DNA of 56,940 nucleotides from JADJDM01 sp044352985 (lineage in GTDB: Bacteria > Bacteroidota > Bacteroidia > B-17B0 > Aurantibacillaceae). A model generated the notes under the pieces. It was given only the letters and a program-made list of their open reading frames with translations. It did no database searches and had not been told where the DNA came from. The translations under genes were made by a program, and so were the position numbers. The stretch is taken from positions 1 to 56,940 of the forward strand of contig JBILCU010000018.1 of NCBI GenBank assembly GCA_044352985.1, written 5' to 3'. This document shows, one piece after another, positions 43,298 to 51,256 of the stretch. Positions within the stretch are counted from its first letter, which is position 1. Each line of letters opens with the position of its first letter.

Positions 43298-44185
43298 ATG
43301 TTTGAAGAATTCAGAGAAGCATTATTAATACTAATTTCTACTCCAGTTTATGCCATTGTAATTGGCCTTGAGATGATGATGTCTTATTTCCATCAACATC
43401 ACAATTATAGTCGAAAAGGAACAATTGAAAACGTTTATCTGATGTTGCTTAACATGGGACTTGATGTTTTGATGAGAGGTATTTGCTTATTCGTACTTAA
43501 TTATTTTTTCCAGTATCACTTCATTCAATTTCAAAATCCATGGGTTTATTGGATTGTTTTAATTATTGTTCAAGATTTTTTATTTTATCTGTTACATTTG
43601 GTTGATCACTATTGTCGTTTTTTTTGGGCGGTTCATGTAACTCATCATTCATCAGAGGAGTTTAATCTTACGGTTGGCTTTCGCTCATCGGTATTTCAAC
43701 CACTGTATCGTTTTATTTATTTTATTCCTTTATCCTTACTTGGCTTTTCCGGTAAAGACATCATGTTTATTTATTCTGCAACGCAGATTTACGGAATATT
43801 AATTCACACCAAATACATTGGTAAATTAGGTTTTTTGGAATGGATTTTTTCTACACCTTCACATCATCGTGTTCACCATGCTTCCAATATCCCTTACCTT
43901 GATAAAAACATGGGCATGCTACTCATTATTTGGGACAGAATGTTTGGAACATTTGCTGAAGAAAATAAAGACGAGCCGGTAAAATATGGTTTAACCGAAA
44001 ATATTAAAAGTCATCACCCAACAAATGTGGTGTTTCATGAATGGAAAAGTATAATTCATGATGTTGCTAAAACGAATTCTTTATGGGAAAAACTAAAGTA
44101 TTTATTTGCACCACCGGGATGGAGTCATGATGGCAGTAAAAAAACTTCTAGTCAATTAAGGAAAGAGTTTTGGAGGGGGAAATAA
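43298..44185 (+). CDS. Sterol desaturase / fatty acid hydroxylase family membrane protein
   Basis: A 295-residue membrane di-iron enzyme. The histidine clusters that hold iron are visible: HLVDH, HVTHHSSEEFN, and HHRVHHASN, with a further IHTKY between them. About four membrane helices surround these. The family hydroxylates or desaturates acyl chains, sterols or carotenoids; in this phylum ceramide or capnine-type lipid hydroxylation is plausible, and an oxoamine synthase is encoded at 29907. It follows the DUF885 gene by 13 bases. Confidence 0.9.
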   Translation: MFEEFREALLILISTPVYAIVIGLEMMMSYFHQHHNYSRKGTIENVYLMLLNMGLDVLMRGICLFVLNYFFQYHFIQFQNPWVYWIVLIIVQDFLFYLLHLVDHYCRFFWAVHVTHHSSEEFNLTVGFRSSVFQPLYRFIYFIPLSLLGFSGKDIMFIYSATQIYGILIHTKYIGKLGFLEWIFSTPSHHRVHHASNIPYLDKNMGMLLIIWDRMFGTFAEENKDEPVKYGLTENIKSHHPTNVVFHEWKSIIHDVAKTNSLWEKLKYLFAPPGWSHDGSKKTSSQLRKEFWRGK

Positions 44186-44223
44186 AAGATAATACGCTTT
44201 AAAACTTCAATTTTTATTTCAAA

Positions 44224-44463
44224 TCAATAGTTTTCAAAACCTTTTTTGAAAAAATCCTTGAATGTAATTTTATGGAATTTTAATATTCTATGTAAACTAT
44301 CAATTGTAATGTTTGAGCCTTTCTCGTATTTACCATAAAGAGCTCTAGGAATTTCAGCATCATAAGCAAATGTTTCTTGACTAGTGTAACCAGCTTCTTT
44401 TCTTAATTCTTTAATTCGTTTACCAAGTAACACATGGAGTTGATTATCTTTTGTTGATGCCAC
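44224..44463 (-). CDS. XRE-family helix-turn-helix regulator
   Basis: A 79-residue DNA-binding protein if GTG at 44463 is used. The HTH is LLGKRIKELRKEAGYTSQETFAYDAEIPRALYGKYEKG, followed by ITIDSLHRILKFHKITFKDFF, the usual helix 4-5 of XRE/Cro proteins. An ATG at 44562 in frame would add 33 hydrophobic, AT-derived residues and would run over the palindrome and the divergent promoter, so the GTG is favoured. It is divergent from the three-gene operon at 44574-47489 and very likely controls it and itself. Confidence 0.82.
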   Translation of the reverse strand: MASTKDNQLHVLLGKRIKELRKEAGYTSQETFAYDAEIPRALYGKYEKGSNITIDSLHRILKFHKITFKDFFKKGFENY

Positions 44464-44500
44464 AATACAAATTAAAAAAACAAACCATTTATTTATTACT

Positions 44501-44524
44501 ATATATAAATTCCTATTTATATAT
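44501..44524. promoter_or_regulatory. 24-bp perfect palindrome, probable XRE operator
   Basis: ATATATAAAT-TCCT-ATTTATATAT: two perfect 10-base arms with a 4-base centre, midway in the divergent control region between the XRE gene and the operon starting at 44574. A TATTTTTG -7 box (44545-44552) lies 20 bases to its right, so a bound regulator would cover the promoter's upstream element. Confidence 0.6.
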
Positions 44525-44573
44525 GGATATTTATCAAATATTTTTATTTTTGCAACTATCAAAAAAGCTTAAC

Positions 44574-45065
44574 ATGATAAATCTACTTGTAGAACTTGAT
44601 AAAAAACTTGGAGCACTTCATTCTGAGCAAGAGAAAAAGGAATTATTAAATACAATGTTTCAAATCGAGTGCAGATATAACCTTGATTTATTAGATGTAA
44701 TTAAAGATGAAGCAGTAAACGAAAATAATAATCAGGCTAGAACTATTGTTAAATTATTATCGAATAAAGCTTTAGAAACCATTATTACACATCATTCATT
44801 TAAAGCCGATTCCTTAATAATAAATACGAGCTATTCAATAATTAATATTATAAGTAATTTTTTAGATGAGAACTTATCTTCTGATTTAAATAATAATGAT
44901 CCTCTTTTATTTAAATTATATAAAAGAATTAATGTTTTAAAAGCACTTGCAACTATTGAACCACCTTACACTTCAATAAATGAAATAAAATTTAACGTTA
45001 GATTAAAAAATTTATACCGCGCTATTTTGGAAATAAATTCAAAAGTAATAGTAAATAATAAATAA
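44574..45065 (+). CDS. Unknown helical protein, first gene of the AAA+ operon
   Basis: A 163-residue protein starting at ATG 44574, 21 bases after a TATTTTTG box. The longer frame from 44451 would cross the promoter and operator and is not used. The product is predicted helical (ELDKKLGALHSEQEKKELLN, ARTIVKLLSNKALETIITHH, LFKLYKRINVLKALATIE). No signal peptide, membrane helix or known motif was seen. It is A+T-rich even for this genome. The next gene follows after 11 bases. The function is unknown; it is probably part of one system with the two genes downstream. Confidence 0.65.
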   Translation: MINLLVELDKKLGALHSEQEKKELLNTMFQIECRYNLDLLDVIKDEAVNENNNQARTIVKLLSNKALETIITHHSFKADSLIINTSYSIINIISNFLDENLSSDLNNNDPLLFKLYKRINVLKALATIEPPYTSINEIKFNVRLKNLYRAILEINSKVIVNNK

Positions 45066-45076
45066 ACTATATTAAT

Positions 45077-46063
45077 ATGGAAATAACAATAGAAAAAGAC
45101 GAGTTCACTGGTTTAAAAAAAATTTCTTCACCAACAAGTGGTCTTCGACACTCATTTGAATATAAGGGTCAAAATATAAGTCAAGATGATTTTATTGAAC
45201 TAATGTATATTGAAGCTGAAAGCGGAAGAGGATCTCTAATTATTAGAGTTCATTCATACATAAGTAAGAATTCTATTAATAAAGAATGGCCTCATTGGAA
45301 TGATTCATGGCCATTTATTATTGATGGAGAGAGATGTGTTTTGTCATCAGAAACTATAAATACTTTTGATACAACATCAGAAATGAAAATTTATAATTTA
45401 CCATTAGATGTATTTAATAAGTTTATTAATGCTAAGGAGATTAAATACAGTTTACGAGGAAAGAAAACAACTGTTGAAGGTAAATTTTCAACTATTCACC
45501 TTAAAATATTCAAGGCTTTTGAGCAATATTGCTTTGGAGATTTAGAAAATGGCAAAACTATATTAAATTCTATAGAAGAAACTGAAAGAAATTCTAAAAT
45601 ATGGACCTGTTATAATTGTAATATAGAAAATACAGTTCAAAATAATGTAGATTCATTTGAATGTCGCTTATGTAATAATTTAAACAGTATAACACGGCCT
45701 AAAACAATATCAAATGAAGATAAAATTAAGTTTGAAACAAAGGTTATCGAGCTGGTTAAAGAGAATAAAGTTGATGACGCAATAAAATTTTATGCTACAA
45801 ATTTTGGCTATTCTGAAGAAAATGCAAGTGTAAAAGTAAAAGAACTATCTGAAAAAAACGGGCTTAAAAATATAATTATATCTAGTAATAGAAAAAAAAC
45901 TATTATAGGGTTGATATTTTATATTCCTATTTTCATTTATTTATGCTATTTAGGTGGATTACCAGAAAGAAAATCCCCTATACCTATATTTTTATGGGGA
46001 ATACTTATTTTAATTTTTGGCGTCTTGACTTTAAGATCAATTATTAGATTGTTTAAAAAATAA
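45077..46063 (+). CDS. Unknown zinc-ribbon protein with L7/L12-like segment and two C-terminal membrane helices
   Basis: A 328-residue protein. Residues 1-150 look like a beta-rich domain with no family I recognise (GSLIIRVHSYI, WPHWNDSWPFIIDGERCVL). A zinc ribbon has C178/C181 and C196/C199. Residues about 217-262 (VIELVKENKVDDAIKFYATNFG, ENASVKVKELSEKNG) resemble the ribosomal L7/L12 C-terminal fold found in many small bacterial proteins. Two membrane helices follow (about 275-293 and 303-321). The large N-terminal part is probably cytoplasmic and tethered. It is 11 bases after the first gene and one base before the AAA+ gene. A sensor or adaptor for the ATPase is an inference. Confidence 0.7.
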   Translation: MEITIEKDEFTGLKKISSPTSGLRHSFEYKGQNISQDDFIELMYIEAESGRGSLIIRVHSYISKNSINKEWPHWNDSWPFIIDGERCVLSSETINTFDTTSEMKIYNLPLDVFNKFINAKEIKYSLRGKKTTVEGKFSTIHLKIFKAFEQYCFGDLENGKTILNSIEETERNSKIWTCYNCNIENTVQNNVDSFECRLCNNLNSITRPKTISNEDKIKFETKVIELVKENKVDDAIKFYATNFGYSEENASVKVKELSEKNGLKNIIISSNRKKTIIGLIFYIPIFIYLCYLGGLPERKSPIPIFLWGILILIFGVLTLRSIIRLFKK

Positions 46064-46064
46064 T

Positions 46065-47489
46065 ATGTACCCTAAATTAATCTACCAATCACAAAGCATA
46101 TACAATAAAAACAAGGATAATTTTAGAGATATAAAAATTGCTATTTATGATGATTTGGCAATTGATGGTGATATTGAAAATGTAGACCATATCTTCAACT
46201 TATCTGTAATAAAAGATATAGATTATGTTTGTAAGTTACTTTCAATTGATACAAATTATCAATCTAATAAACCTGAACTATTTTATATACTAAGTTTTAT
46301 TGCTTTTTTAATTGATGCCAATCATCTAATAGCAGGATTACAAGGAAATGACATTGTAACTAAAATGAATCTCACTAACTATTTTGATAGTATGAGAGGC
46401 ATTAAACTTCCTTCGGGATTTATTTTGAATTCTCTTGAACAAAAATCAAATAATTATTTGAGAAAATCTTATTCAGAATTTATATTAAATTTTTCTCAAA
46501 CACTTGTTTCATCAGACCAACATGTTTCGACACTTGAAATTAATGCACTATCAGAGTTAAATAGTTTATTGAGTTCAAATAAATTTGGAGAAGCAAATAT
46601 TGTTAAAGAGTTATCACAAACTAAAACAGCAATAAGCACTAATAATAATCTGCAAGAAGATACTATCCAAAAAATTGAACAAATTGAAGATGTATTAAAA
46701 GAATTAGATTCATTTACAGGAATGGATGGCATTAAAAAGGATGTGCGTTCGTTAATTAATTTATTAAAAATTCAAAAACAAAGAGAAAAGCAAGGTTTGT
46801 CTGTTATTAAACCTTCTTTACATATGGTTTTTACTGGCCCACCTGGAACTGGTAAAACAACTGTTGCAAGAATTATGGGTCGTGTATTTAAATCACTTGG
46901 TGTATTAGAGCAAGGTCATATAATTGAAACTGACCGTTCTGGTTTAGTTGCAGGATATGTTGGACAAACTGCTATCAAAGTAGATGAAATAATACAAAAA
47001 GCTCAAAATGGTATATTATTTATCGATGAAGCTTATACTTTGTCTCCTCAAGATGGACAAGATAGTTTTGGTCAAGAGGCAATTGATACACTATTGAAAA
47101 GAATGGAAGATTTTCGGGATAGTCTTGTAATTATAGTTGCGGGATACGAAGAAGAAATGCAACGATTCATTGAATCGAACCCAGGGTTCAAATCTAGATT
47201 TAATAAATACATAAGCTTTGAAGATTATAAGCCGGAAGAACTAATTCAAATCTTTAAATCTGTTGTTTCAAAAAATAATTATGAAGCAGACGAAGATTTG
47301 ATAAATGCTTTATTTAATAAATTTAATCAATTATACTCTAATAGAACTAAATCATTTGGCAATGGAAGAGTTGTAAGAAATATCTTCGAAAAAATTGTAG
47401 AAAATCAATCAAATAGACTGGCTAATTTTAATGGTGATTTAAGCGAAGTCGATTTAAAAACTTTAAAATTAGAAGATTTAGTTTTGTAA
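46065..47489 (+). CDS. CbxX/CfxQ (SpoVK)-type AAA+ ATPase
   Basis: A 474-residue ATPase. The N-terminal 215 residues are helical; LVSSDQHVSTLEINALSELNSLL at about 145-170 recalls the acidic helix pair of TerB-like domains, but this is weak. The AAA+ module begins with ELDSFTGMDGIKKDVRSL, the Walker A is GPPGTGKTT from residue 258, Walker B ILFIDEA has D321-E322, and arginine-rich sensor parts are in ESNPGFKSRFNKYISFEDY and GNGRVVRNIFEKIV. CbxX proteins remodel client proteins (Rubisco activation by CbbX, type VII secretion EccA). No Rubisco or ESX genes are here, so the client is unknown; the two genes upstream are candidates. No S-D/T protease or nuclease domain was seen. Confidence 0.88.
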   Translation: MYPKLIYQSQSIYNKNKDNFRDIKIAIYDDLAIDGDIENVDHIFNLSVIKDIDYVCKLLSIDTNYQSNKPELFYILSFIAFLIDANHLIAGLQGNDIVTKMNLTNYFDSMRGIKLPSGFILNSLEQKSNNYLRKSYSEFILNFSQTLVSSDQHVSTLEINALSELNSLLSSNKFGEANIVKELSQTKTAISTNNNLQEDTIQKIEQIEDVLKELDSFTGMDGIKKDVRSLINLLKIQKQREKQGLSVIKPSLHMVFTGPPGTGKTTVARIMGRVFKSLGVLEQGHIIETDRSGLVAGYVGQTAIKVDEIIQKAQNGILFIDEAYTLSPQDGQDSFGQEAIDTLLKRMEDFRDSLVIIVAGYEEEMQRFIESNPGFKSRFNKYISFEDYKPEELIQIFKSVVSKNNYEADEDLINALFNKFNQLYSNRTKSFGNGRVVRNIFEKIVENQSNRLANFNGDLSEVDLKTLKLEDLVL

Positions 47490-47539
47490 GCTTCCCTTTT
47501 TTTCGCACCATTCAAAAATAGAATTTTTTAAATTAATTT

Positions 47540-47720
47540 TCTTTCCCTGATTTTAGAACTTACCCGAGCGTGTGCACGAACAAACGCGGTGCCGATTCGG
47601 GTGAATGTTTTTTTTAGGGCAGCCAGGTGGAATGGCTGACCGTTAAAAAAAGCAGAGAGCAAGAGCAATCGTTTGTTCTTGATTTTTTTTTGCAACTTTT
47701 TTTGATCAAGCAAAAAAAGT
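47540..47720. repeat. Structured repeat-like block after the AAA+ operon
   Basis: This 360-base gap (47490-47849) has a GC-richer block, ACCCGAGCGTGTGCACGAAC...GCCAGGTGGAATGGCTGACC, then a perfect 10-bp inverted repeat ACTTTTTTTG-ATCAAG-CAAAAAAAGT (47695-47704 and 47711-47720). The minus strand has a 61-codon frame that I take for chance. Composition and lack of coding signal suggest a dispersed intergenic element, with the hairpin able to act as a terminator. I recall similar intergenic blocks in other Bacteroidota, but cannot confirm this. Confidence 0.4.
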
Positions 47721-47821
47721 AGAAGATGAATTAATTATAGATTTAAGTTAGCTTAATTAAATTATAAATTCTCCTTCTAACACTGGTTGAAAACTTCATA
47801 TACATCATAATGATTAGAATG

Positions 47822-47829
47822 TATATTTG
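47822..47829 (+). promoter_or_regulatory. -7 box before the enoyl-CoA hydratase gene
   Basis: TATATTTG matches TAnnTTTG, 20 bases before the ATG at 47850. No upstream TTTG at normal spacing. Confidence 0.45.
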
Positions 47830-47849
47830 TAAAACTAAATCTTAAAACA

Positions 47850-48638
47850 ATGGTAATGACTTACGAAAATGTATTAACGGAAATTGAAAATAATACAATG
47901 ATTATCACCGTTAATCGTCCGGATAAATTAAACGCATTAAATAATAAAACAATTGATGAATTGCATGAGGCTTTACATGAAGCTGAGCAAGATAAAGCCA
48001 TTAAGTGCATCATTATTACCGGTAGCGGAAATAAAGCATTTGTTGCAGGAGCTGATATTGCAGAGTTTGCAGACTTCAATATAACTCAGGGTAAACAATT
48101 GAGTGCAACAGGGCATTTTAAAATTTTTAATTTTATTGAGAACTACTCTAAACCTGTAATTGCGGCCGTAAATGGTTTTGCTTTAGGTGGTGGTTTAGAA
48201 TTAGCCATGGCTTGCCACATTCGCGTTGCAAGTGATAATGCAAAAATGGGTTTGCCTGAAGTAACACTTGGTGTAATTCCGGGTTACGGCGGAACTCAGC
48301 GTTTAGCTCAATTAGTCGGAAAAGGGAAAGCCTTTGAAATGATTATGACTGCTGATATGTTAAACGCTCAAGATGCTTTAACCTGGGGACTTGTAAATCA
48401 TGTAACCACTCAAGAAGAATTACTCAATAAATGTAAAGAACTAGCAACTAAAATTTCTTTGCGATCGTCAGTTGCTGTTAAAACAGCTATTAAAGTGATT
48501 AATGCCGGCTATAACAAACAAGAAAACGGTTTCGAAGTTGAGATTGAAGAATTTGGTAAAATGTTTGGTACCGGAGATTTTAAAGAGGGAGTAAAAGCTT
48601 TCCTTGAAAAAAGAAAAGCTAATTTTCCTGGAAATTAA
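47850..48638 (+). CDS. Enoyl-CoA hydratase/isomerase (crotonase) family protein
   Basis: A 262-residue crotonase-fold enzyme, the usual length for enoyl-CoA hydratase, which adds water to trans-2-enoyl-CoA in beta-oxidation. The first oxyanion-hole region is AFVAGADIAEFADFN; the second, NGFALGGGLELAMACHIRVAS. The catalytic glutamates are in GGGLELAMACH (first Glu) and LPEVTLGVIPGYGGTQRL (second Glu). DFKEGVKAFLEKRKANF is the typical end. Either ATG, 47850 or 47856, may be the start. It is convergent with the DPP IV gene. Functionally it fits the thiolase at 14547. Confidence 0.95.
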   Translation: MVMTYENVLTEIENNTMIITVNRPDKLNALNNKTIDELHEALHEAEQDKAIKCIIITGSGNKAFVAGADIAEFADFNITQGKQLSATGHFKIFNFIENYSKPVIAAVNGFALGGGLELAMACHIRVASDNAKMGLPEVTLGVIPGYGGTQRLAQLVGKGKAFEMIMTADMLNAQDALTWGLVNHVTTQEELLNKCKELATKISLRSSVAVKTAIKVINAGYNKQENGFEVEIEEFGKMFGTGDFKEGVKAFLEKRKANFPGN

Positions 48639-48656
48639 TTATAATATAAACTAAAT

Positions 48657-48706
48657 AAATAACGGATTACTTTTTTATGTGTGTAAAAATGTAATCCGTT
48701 ATTTTT
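48657..48706 (+). terminator. Long terminator hairpin of the hydratase gene, overlapping the 3' end of the DPP IV gene
   Basis: AAATAACGGATTAC (48657-48670) pairs perfectly with GTAATCCGTTATTT (48691-48704). The 20-base interior (TTTTTTATGTGTGTAAAAAT) can itself pair, giving a long stem. T residues follow. The right arm and loop lie inside the last codons of the minus-strand peptidase gene. Confidence 0.65.
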
Positions 48707-50823
48707 TCGTACAAATGTGCTCTGTCTTTTCCAGTCACATTGTGTTCGTGACCCGGATAAACAAAATAATCCAATAGTTTACTTTTATCAACACAGGCTT
48801 TTGTAAACATCAAACTGTGTTGCCAAACAACAACTGGGTCTTCTGTGCCATGTATCATTAATAATCGTCCTTTAAGATTTTGGGCATAATCAGTTAAGGT
48901 GCTTTTTTTATACCCTTCTGGATTGGTTTGAGGTGTATCCATATAGCGTTCGGTATACATTACTTCGTAATATCTCCAATCAATAACAGGACCGCCTGCA
49001 ATTCCAACTTTAAAAACATCAGGATGTTTCAACATCATGTTTGTAGTCATAAACCCACCAAAGCTCCAGCCAAAAATTACCATGTTCGTTGTGTCTACCC
49101 AACTTTGTTTTTTCAAATAAGCCACACCATCCAATTGATCGGCAGTTTCAGCATCTCCTAAATTTCTGAAGGTAGCTTGTTCAAATTTTCTGCCTCTGTT
49201 TTCGCTTCCTCTGCTATCAATTGTAAATACAACAAAGCCTTGTTGAGCCATGTATTGAAACCATAAATCTCCTCCACCATTCCAGGTATTATTTATCATC
49301 TGGGCATTTGGTCCGCCATACAAATAAACCAATGCAGGATATTTTTTTGTGGAATCGAAATTAATTGGCAAATACCTGCGCGCATAAAGCGGGGTGGCGT
49401 CTTTTGCTTTAATAGTAAATATGGACAATTTACCAAGTGTATACTCCTTTAAAGGATTTTCAGCTGATTTTAAAACGGTAATTTTCTTTTTGTCTTTGCA
49501 CGAATAAACGCTTTGTTCTCTTGGCACATCTAAACTTTGAAAATGATCTAAGATGTAATTGCCATCGCTTGAAACTAATGCAGTATGAGTTCCTGTACCT
49601 GAGGTAATTTGTTCAATTTTACCAGTTTTAATATTCACACGACATAAATGGCGTGTTACCGGACTTTCAATTGTTGAAGTAAAATATAAAAATTCTGCTT
49701 TAGCATCAAAACCATTTGTAGCTGTTACCAACCAATCACCCTTTGTTAATTGTTTTATTAGAGTTCCATTGATATTATATAGGTAAACATGATTAAAGCC
49801 ATCACGTTCGCTTTGCCAAATAAATTGATCTGCTTTACCCGGTACAAACTCCATGGTATGCAATGGTTGAACATATTTTTCATCTTTTTCTTCAAACAAA
49901 GTAGTAATAAATTTACCCGTAGAAGCATCATAACTATTAAATTTTAAGTGATTTTGATCGCGATTCAAAACTGCTATATAAATAGTTTTTTCATCAGGGC
50001 TCCAGGCTACATTGGTTAAATATTGCTCCTTTGGACTACCAGTATTTAAATAAATTGTGGTTTGTTTTTCGGGGTTATAAACGCCTACCGTTACATAATG
50101 ACTGCTATCGCCTGCCATTGGATATTTAATCATTCGTGCTGTAGCAGGCCTATCACCGATTTCTAAAATAGGATAAGTGCTTACATTTGTTTGATCCATT
50201 CTGTAAAAAGCCAGCATGGTTCCTTTTGGCGACCAGAAGGTACCTTTGAAAATACCAAATTCTTCACGATGTACCGATTTACCATAAACCAGATTTATAT
50301 TTCCATCTTTTGAAACTTGTTGATCATTGCCATTGTAGTTTACAAAGAGATTGTCATCAACAGTATATGCAATGGATCCATTTATTGAATTATCAGTGTT
50401 TTCAGCATTTTCAGGTAGGTTGGCTAAGTCTTTTTTGTCCTTAATTGTTTTGGTGATTAAATCAAAAATGATGGATTTTTTTTCTTTCTCAAAAGTAAAT
50501 TGCGAGGTAGAAGTAAAGTTCATTATCGGAAAATCTTTTACCTCTTTAAAGCCATTATTTTTAAGCTGAAGATTAAATTCTTCTAAAGTAAGAACGGTTT
50601 CAATTTTGCTGTTTTTAACATTTCCTTTATTTAAGCTTGTAACCTTTTCTTTTGTGTCCACGTAAACGTAATTAGAAGTGCCTGATATCCAACTAAGTTG
50701 TTGAAGTCTAGATGGAGCTAGGACATTACGTTGTTTTAATATAGCATCAGATACCGTGAGTAACTTTTGGGCTCCTAAGAAATAAGAACTTAGTATTAAA
50801 AATAATAAAACAGCTTGTCTCAT
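48667..50823 (-). CDS. Dipeptidyl peptidase IV-type serine peptidase (S9B family), exported
   Basis: A 718-residue peptidase that removes X-Pro or X-Ala dipeptides. The signal peptide ends near LGAQ-K (residue 19). The N-terminal eight-bladed propeller covers about 50-460, with WSPKGTMLAFYRMDQTNVS as the typical blade carrying the Glu/Asp-rich substrate loop. The hydrolase domain has S587 in GWSFGGFMT, the Asp in HGTEDPVVVWQ and the His in PGHEHNV. DWRYYEVMYTERYMDTPQ is a DPP IV signature. All catalytic residues are present. It is periplasmic or surface-bound. Confidence 0.95.
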   Translation of the reverse strand: MRQAVLLFLILSSYFLGAQKLLTVSDAILKQRNVLAPSRLQQLSWISGTSNYVYVDTKEKVTSLNKGNVKNSKIETVLTLEEFNLQLKNNGFKEVKDFPIMNFTSTSQFTFEKEKKSIIFDLITKTIKDKKDLANLPENAENTDNSINGSIAYTVDDNLFVNYNGNDQQVSKDGNINLVYGKSVHREEFGIFKGTFWSPKGTMLAFYRMDQTNVSTYPILEIGDRPATARMIKYPMAGDSSHYVTVGVYNPEKQTTIYLNTGSPKEQYLTNVAWSPDEKTIYIAVLNRDQNHLKFNSYDASTGKFITTLFEEKDEKYVQPLHTMEFVPGKADQFIWQSERDGFNHVYLYNINGTLIKQLTKGDWLVTATNGFDAKAEFLYFTSTIESPVTRHLCRVNIKTGKIEQITSGTGTHTALVSSDGNYILDHFQSLDVPREQSVYSCKDKKKITVLKSAENPLKEYTLGKLSIFTIKAKDATPLYARRYLPINFDSTKKYPALVYLYGGPNAQMINNTWNGGGDLWFQYMAQQGFVVFTIDSRGSENRGRKFEQATFRNLGDAETADQLDGVAYLKKQSWVDTTNMVIFGWSFGGFMTTNMMLKHPDVFKVGIAGGPVIDWRYYEVMYTERYMDTPQTNPEGYKKSTLTDYAQNLKGRLLMIHGTEDPVVVWQHSLMFTKACVDKSKLLDYFVYPGHEHNVTGKDRAHLYEKITDYIFTHIKK

Positions 50824-50840
50824 AATGTAAGATTTATGAG

Positions 50841-50870
50841 CAAAGTTAAGATAAGATCAATTCTTTCAAA
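50841..50870 (-). promoter_or_regulatory. Promoter of the DPP IV-type gene
   Basis: On the minus strand TTTG (50867-50870), 18 bases, then TAACTTTG (50841-50848): a full Bacteroidota promoter match, 18 bases before the ATG at 50823. Confidence 0.72.
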
Positions 50871-50945
50871 ACTATAATAGTACTATCATGAAACTAAATA
50901 CCAATAAATACCTCAATTTTCTAAATCTCTTAAATTCTACACATC

Positions 50946-51224
50946 ATGAAAACAACAAACAACCTCCCGAAAACACTTTTGCTAGTATCTGTTTTGATGC
51001 TTAGTTCAAGTAATCTTTTTTCTGCAAACGATAGTGCTGCATATGAAAAAGACTATACTTTTTTAATAACTGTACTGGCAGGAAGCTTTGCATTTATAGC
51101 CATGTTTGGTGCTAAAATTTGGTACGACAGAAAAGAAGAAAAACAGAGAGAACTGGAATTAAAAAACAGAAAGTCAATGACTAAAAACCGATCGATGAAA
51201 AATTTCGGCACAAGTGCCGGTTAA
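50946..51224 (+). CDS. Small membrane protein, unknown
   Basis: A 92-residue protein. A hydrophobic N-terminal segment (about 9-27, ending SSNLFSAND) looks like a cleavable signal, and a second membrane helix follows at about 38-56 (FLITVLAGSFAFIAMFGAKIW). The tail is strongly basic and polar (DRKEEKQRELELKNRKSMTKNRSMKN), so it should lie in the cytoplasm. No family was recognised. It is divergent from the DPP IV gene and convergent with infB. The end of the frame includes a small CGGCA/TGCCG hairpin. Confidence 0.6.
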   Translation: MKTTNNLPKTLLLVSVLMLSSSNLFSANDSAAYEKDYTFLITVLAGSFAFIAMFGAKIWYDRKEEKQRELELKNRKSMTKNRSMKNFGTSAG

Positions 51225-51227
51225 AAA

Positions 51228-51253
51228 AAGAGGCAGCCAATTGGCTGCCTCTT
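51228..51253. terminator. Bidirectional terminator between the small membrane protein gene and infB
   Basis: AAGAGGCAGCCAA and TTGGCTGCCTCTT form a 26-base perfect palindrome between two convergent stops (51224 and 51257). An A-run precedes it, giving a T-tail for the infB side. Confidence 0.85.
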
Positions 51254-51256
51254 GTG

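Noticed and set aside
44464..44562. Longer XRE protein from ATG 44562
   Set aside because: The added residues are translated operator and promoter DNA, hydrophobic and without similarity to XRE proteins.
46065..47489. Rubisco activase CbbX identity for the AAA+ gene
   Set aside because: No Rubisco or Calvin-cycle gene is present, and the long N-terminal domain differs from CbbX.
47528..47713. 61-codon minus-strand frame after the AAA+ gene
   Set aside because: It spans the inverted repeat and homopolymer runs and has a basic low-complexity product; more likely an intergenic element than a gene.
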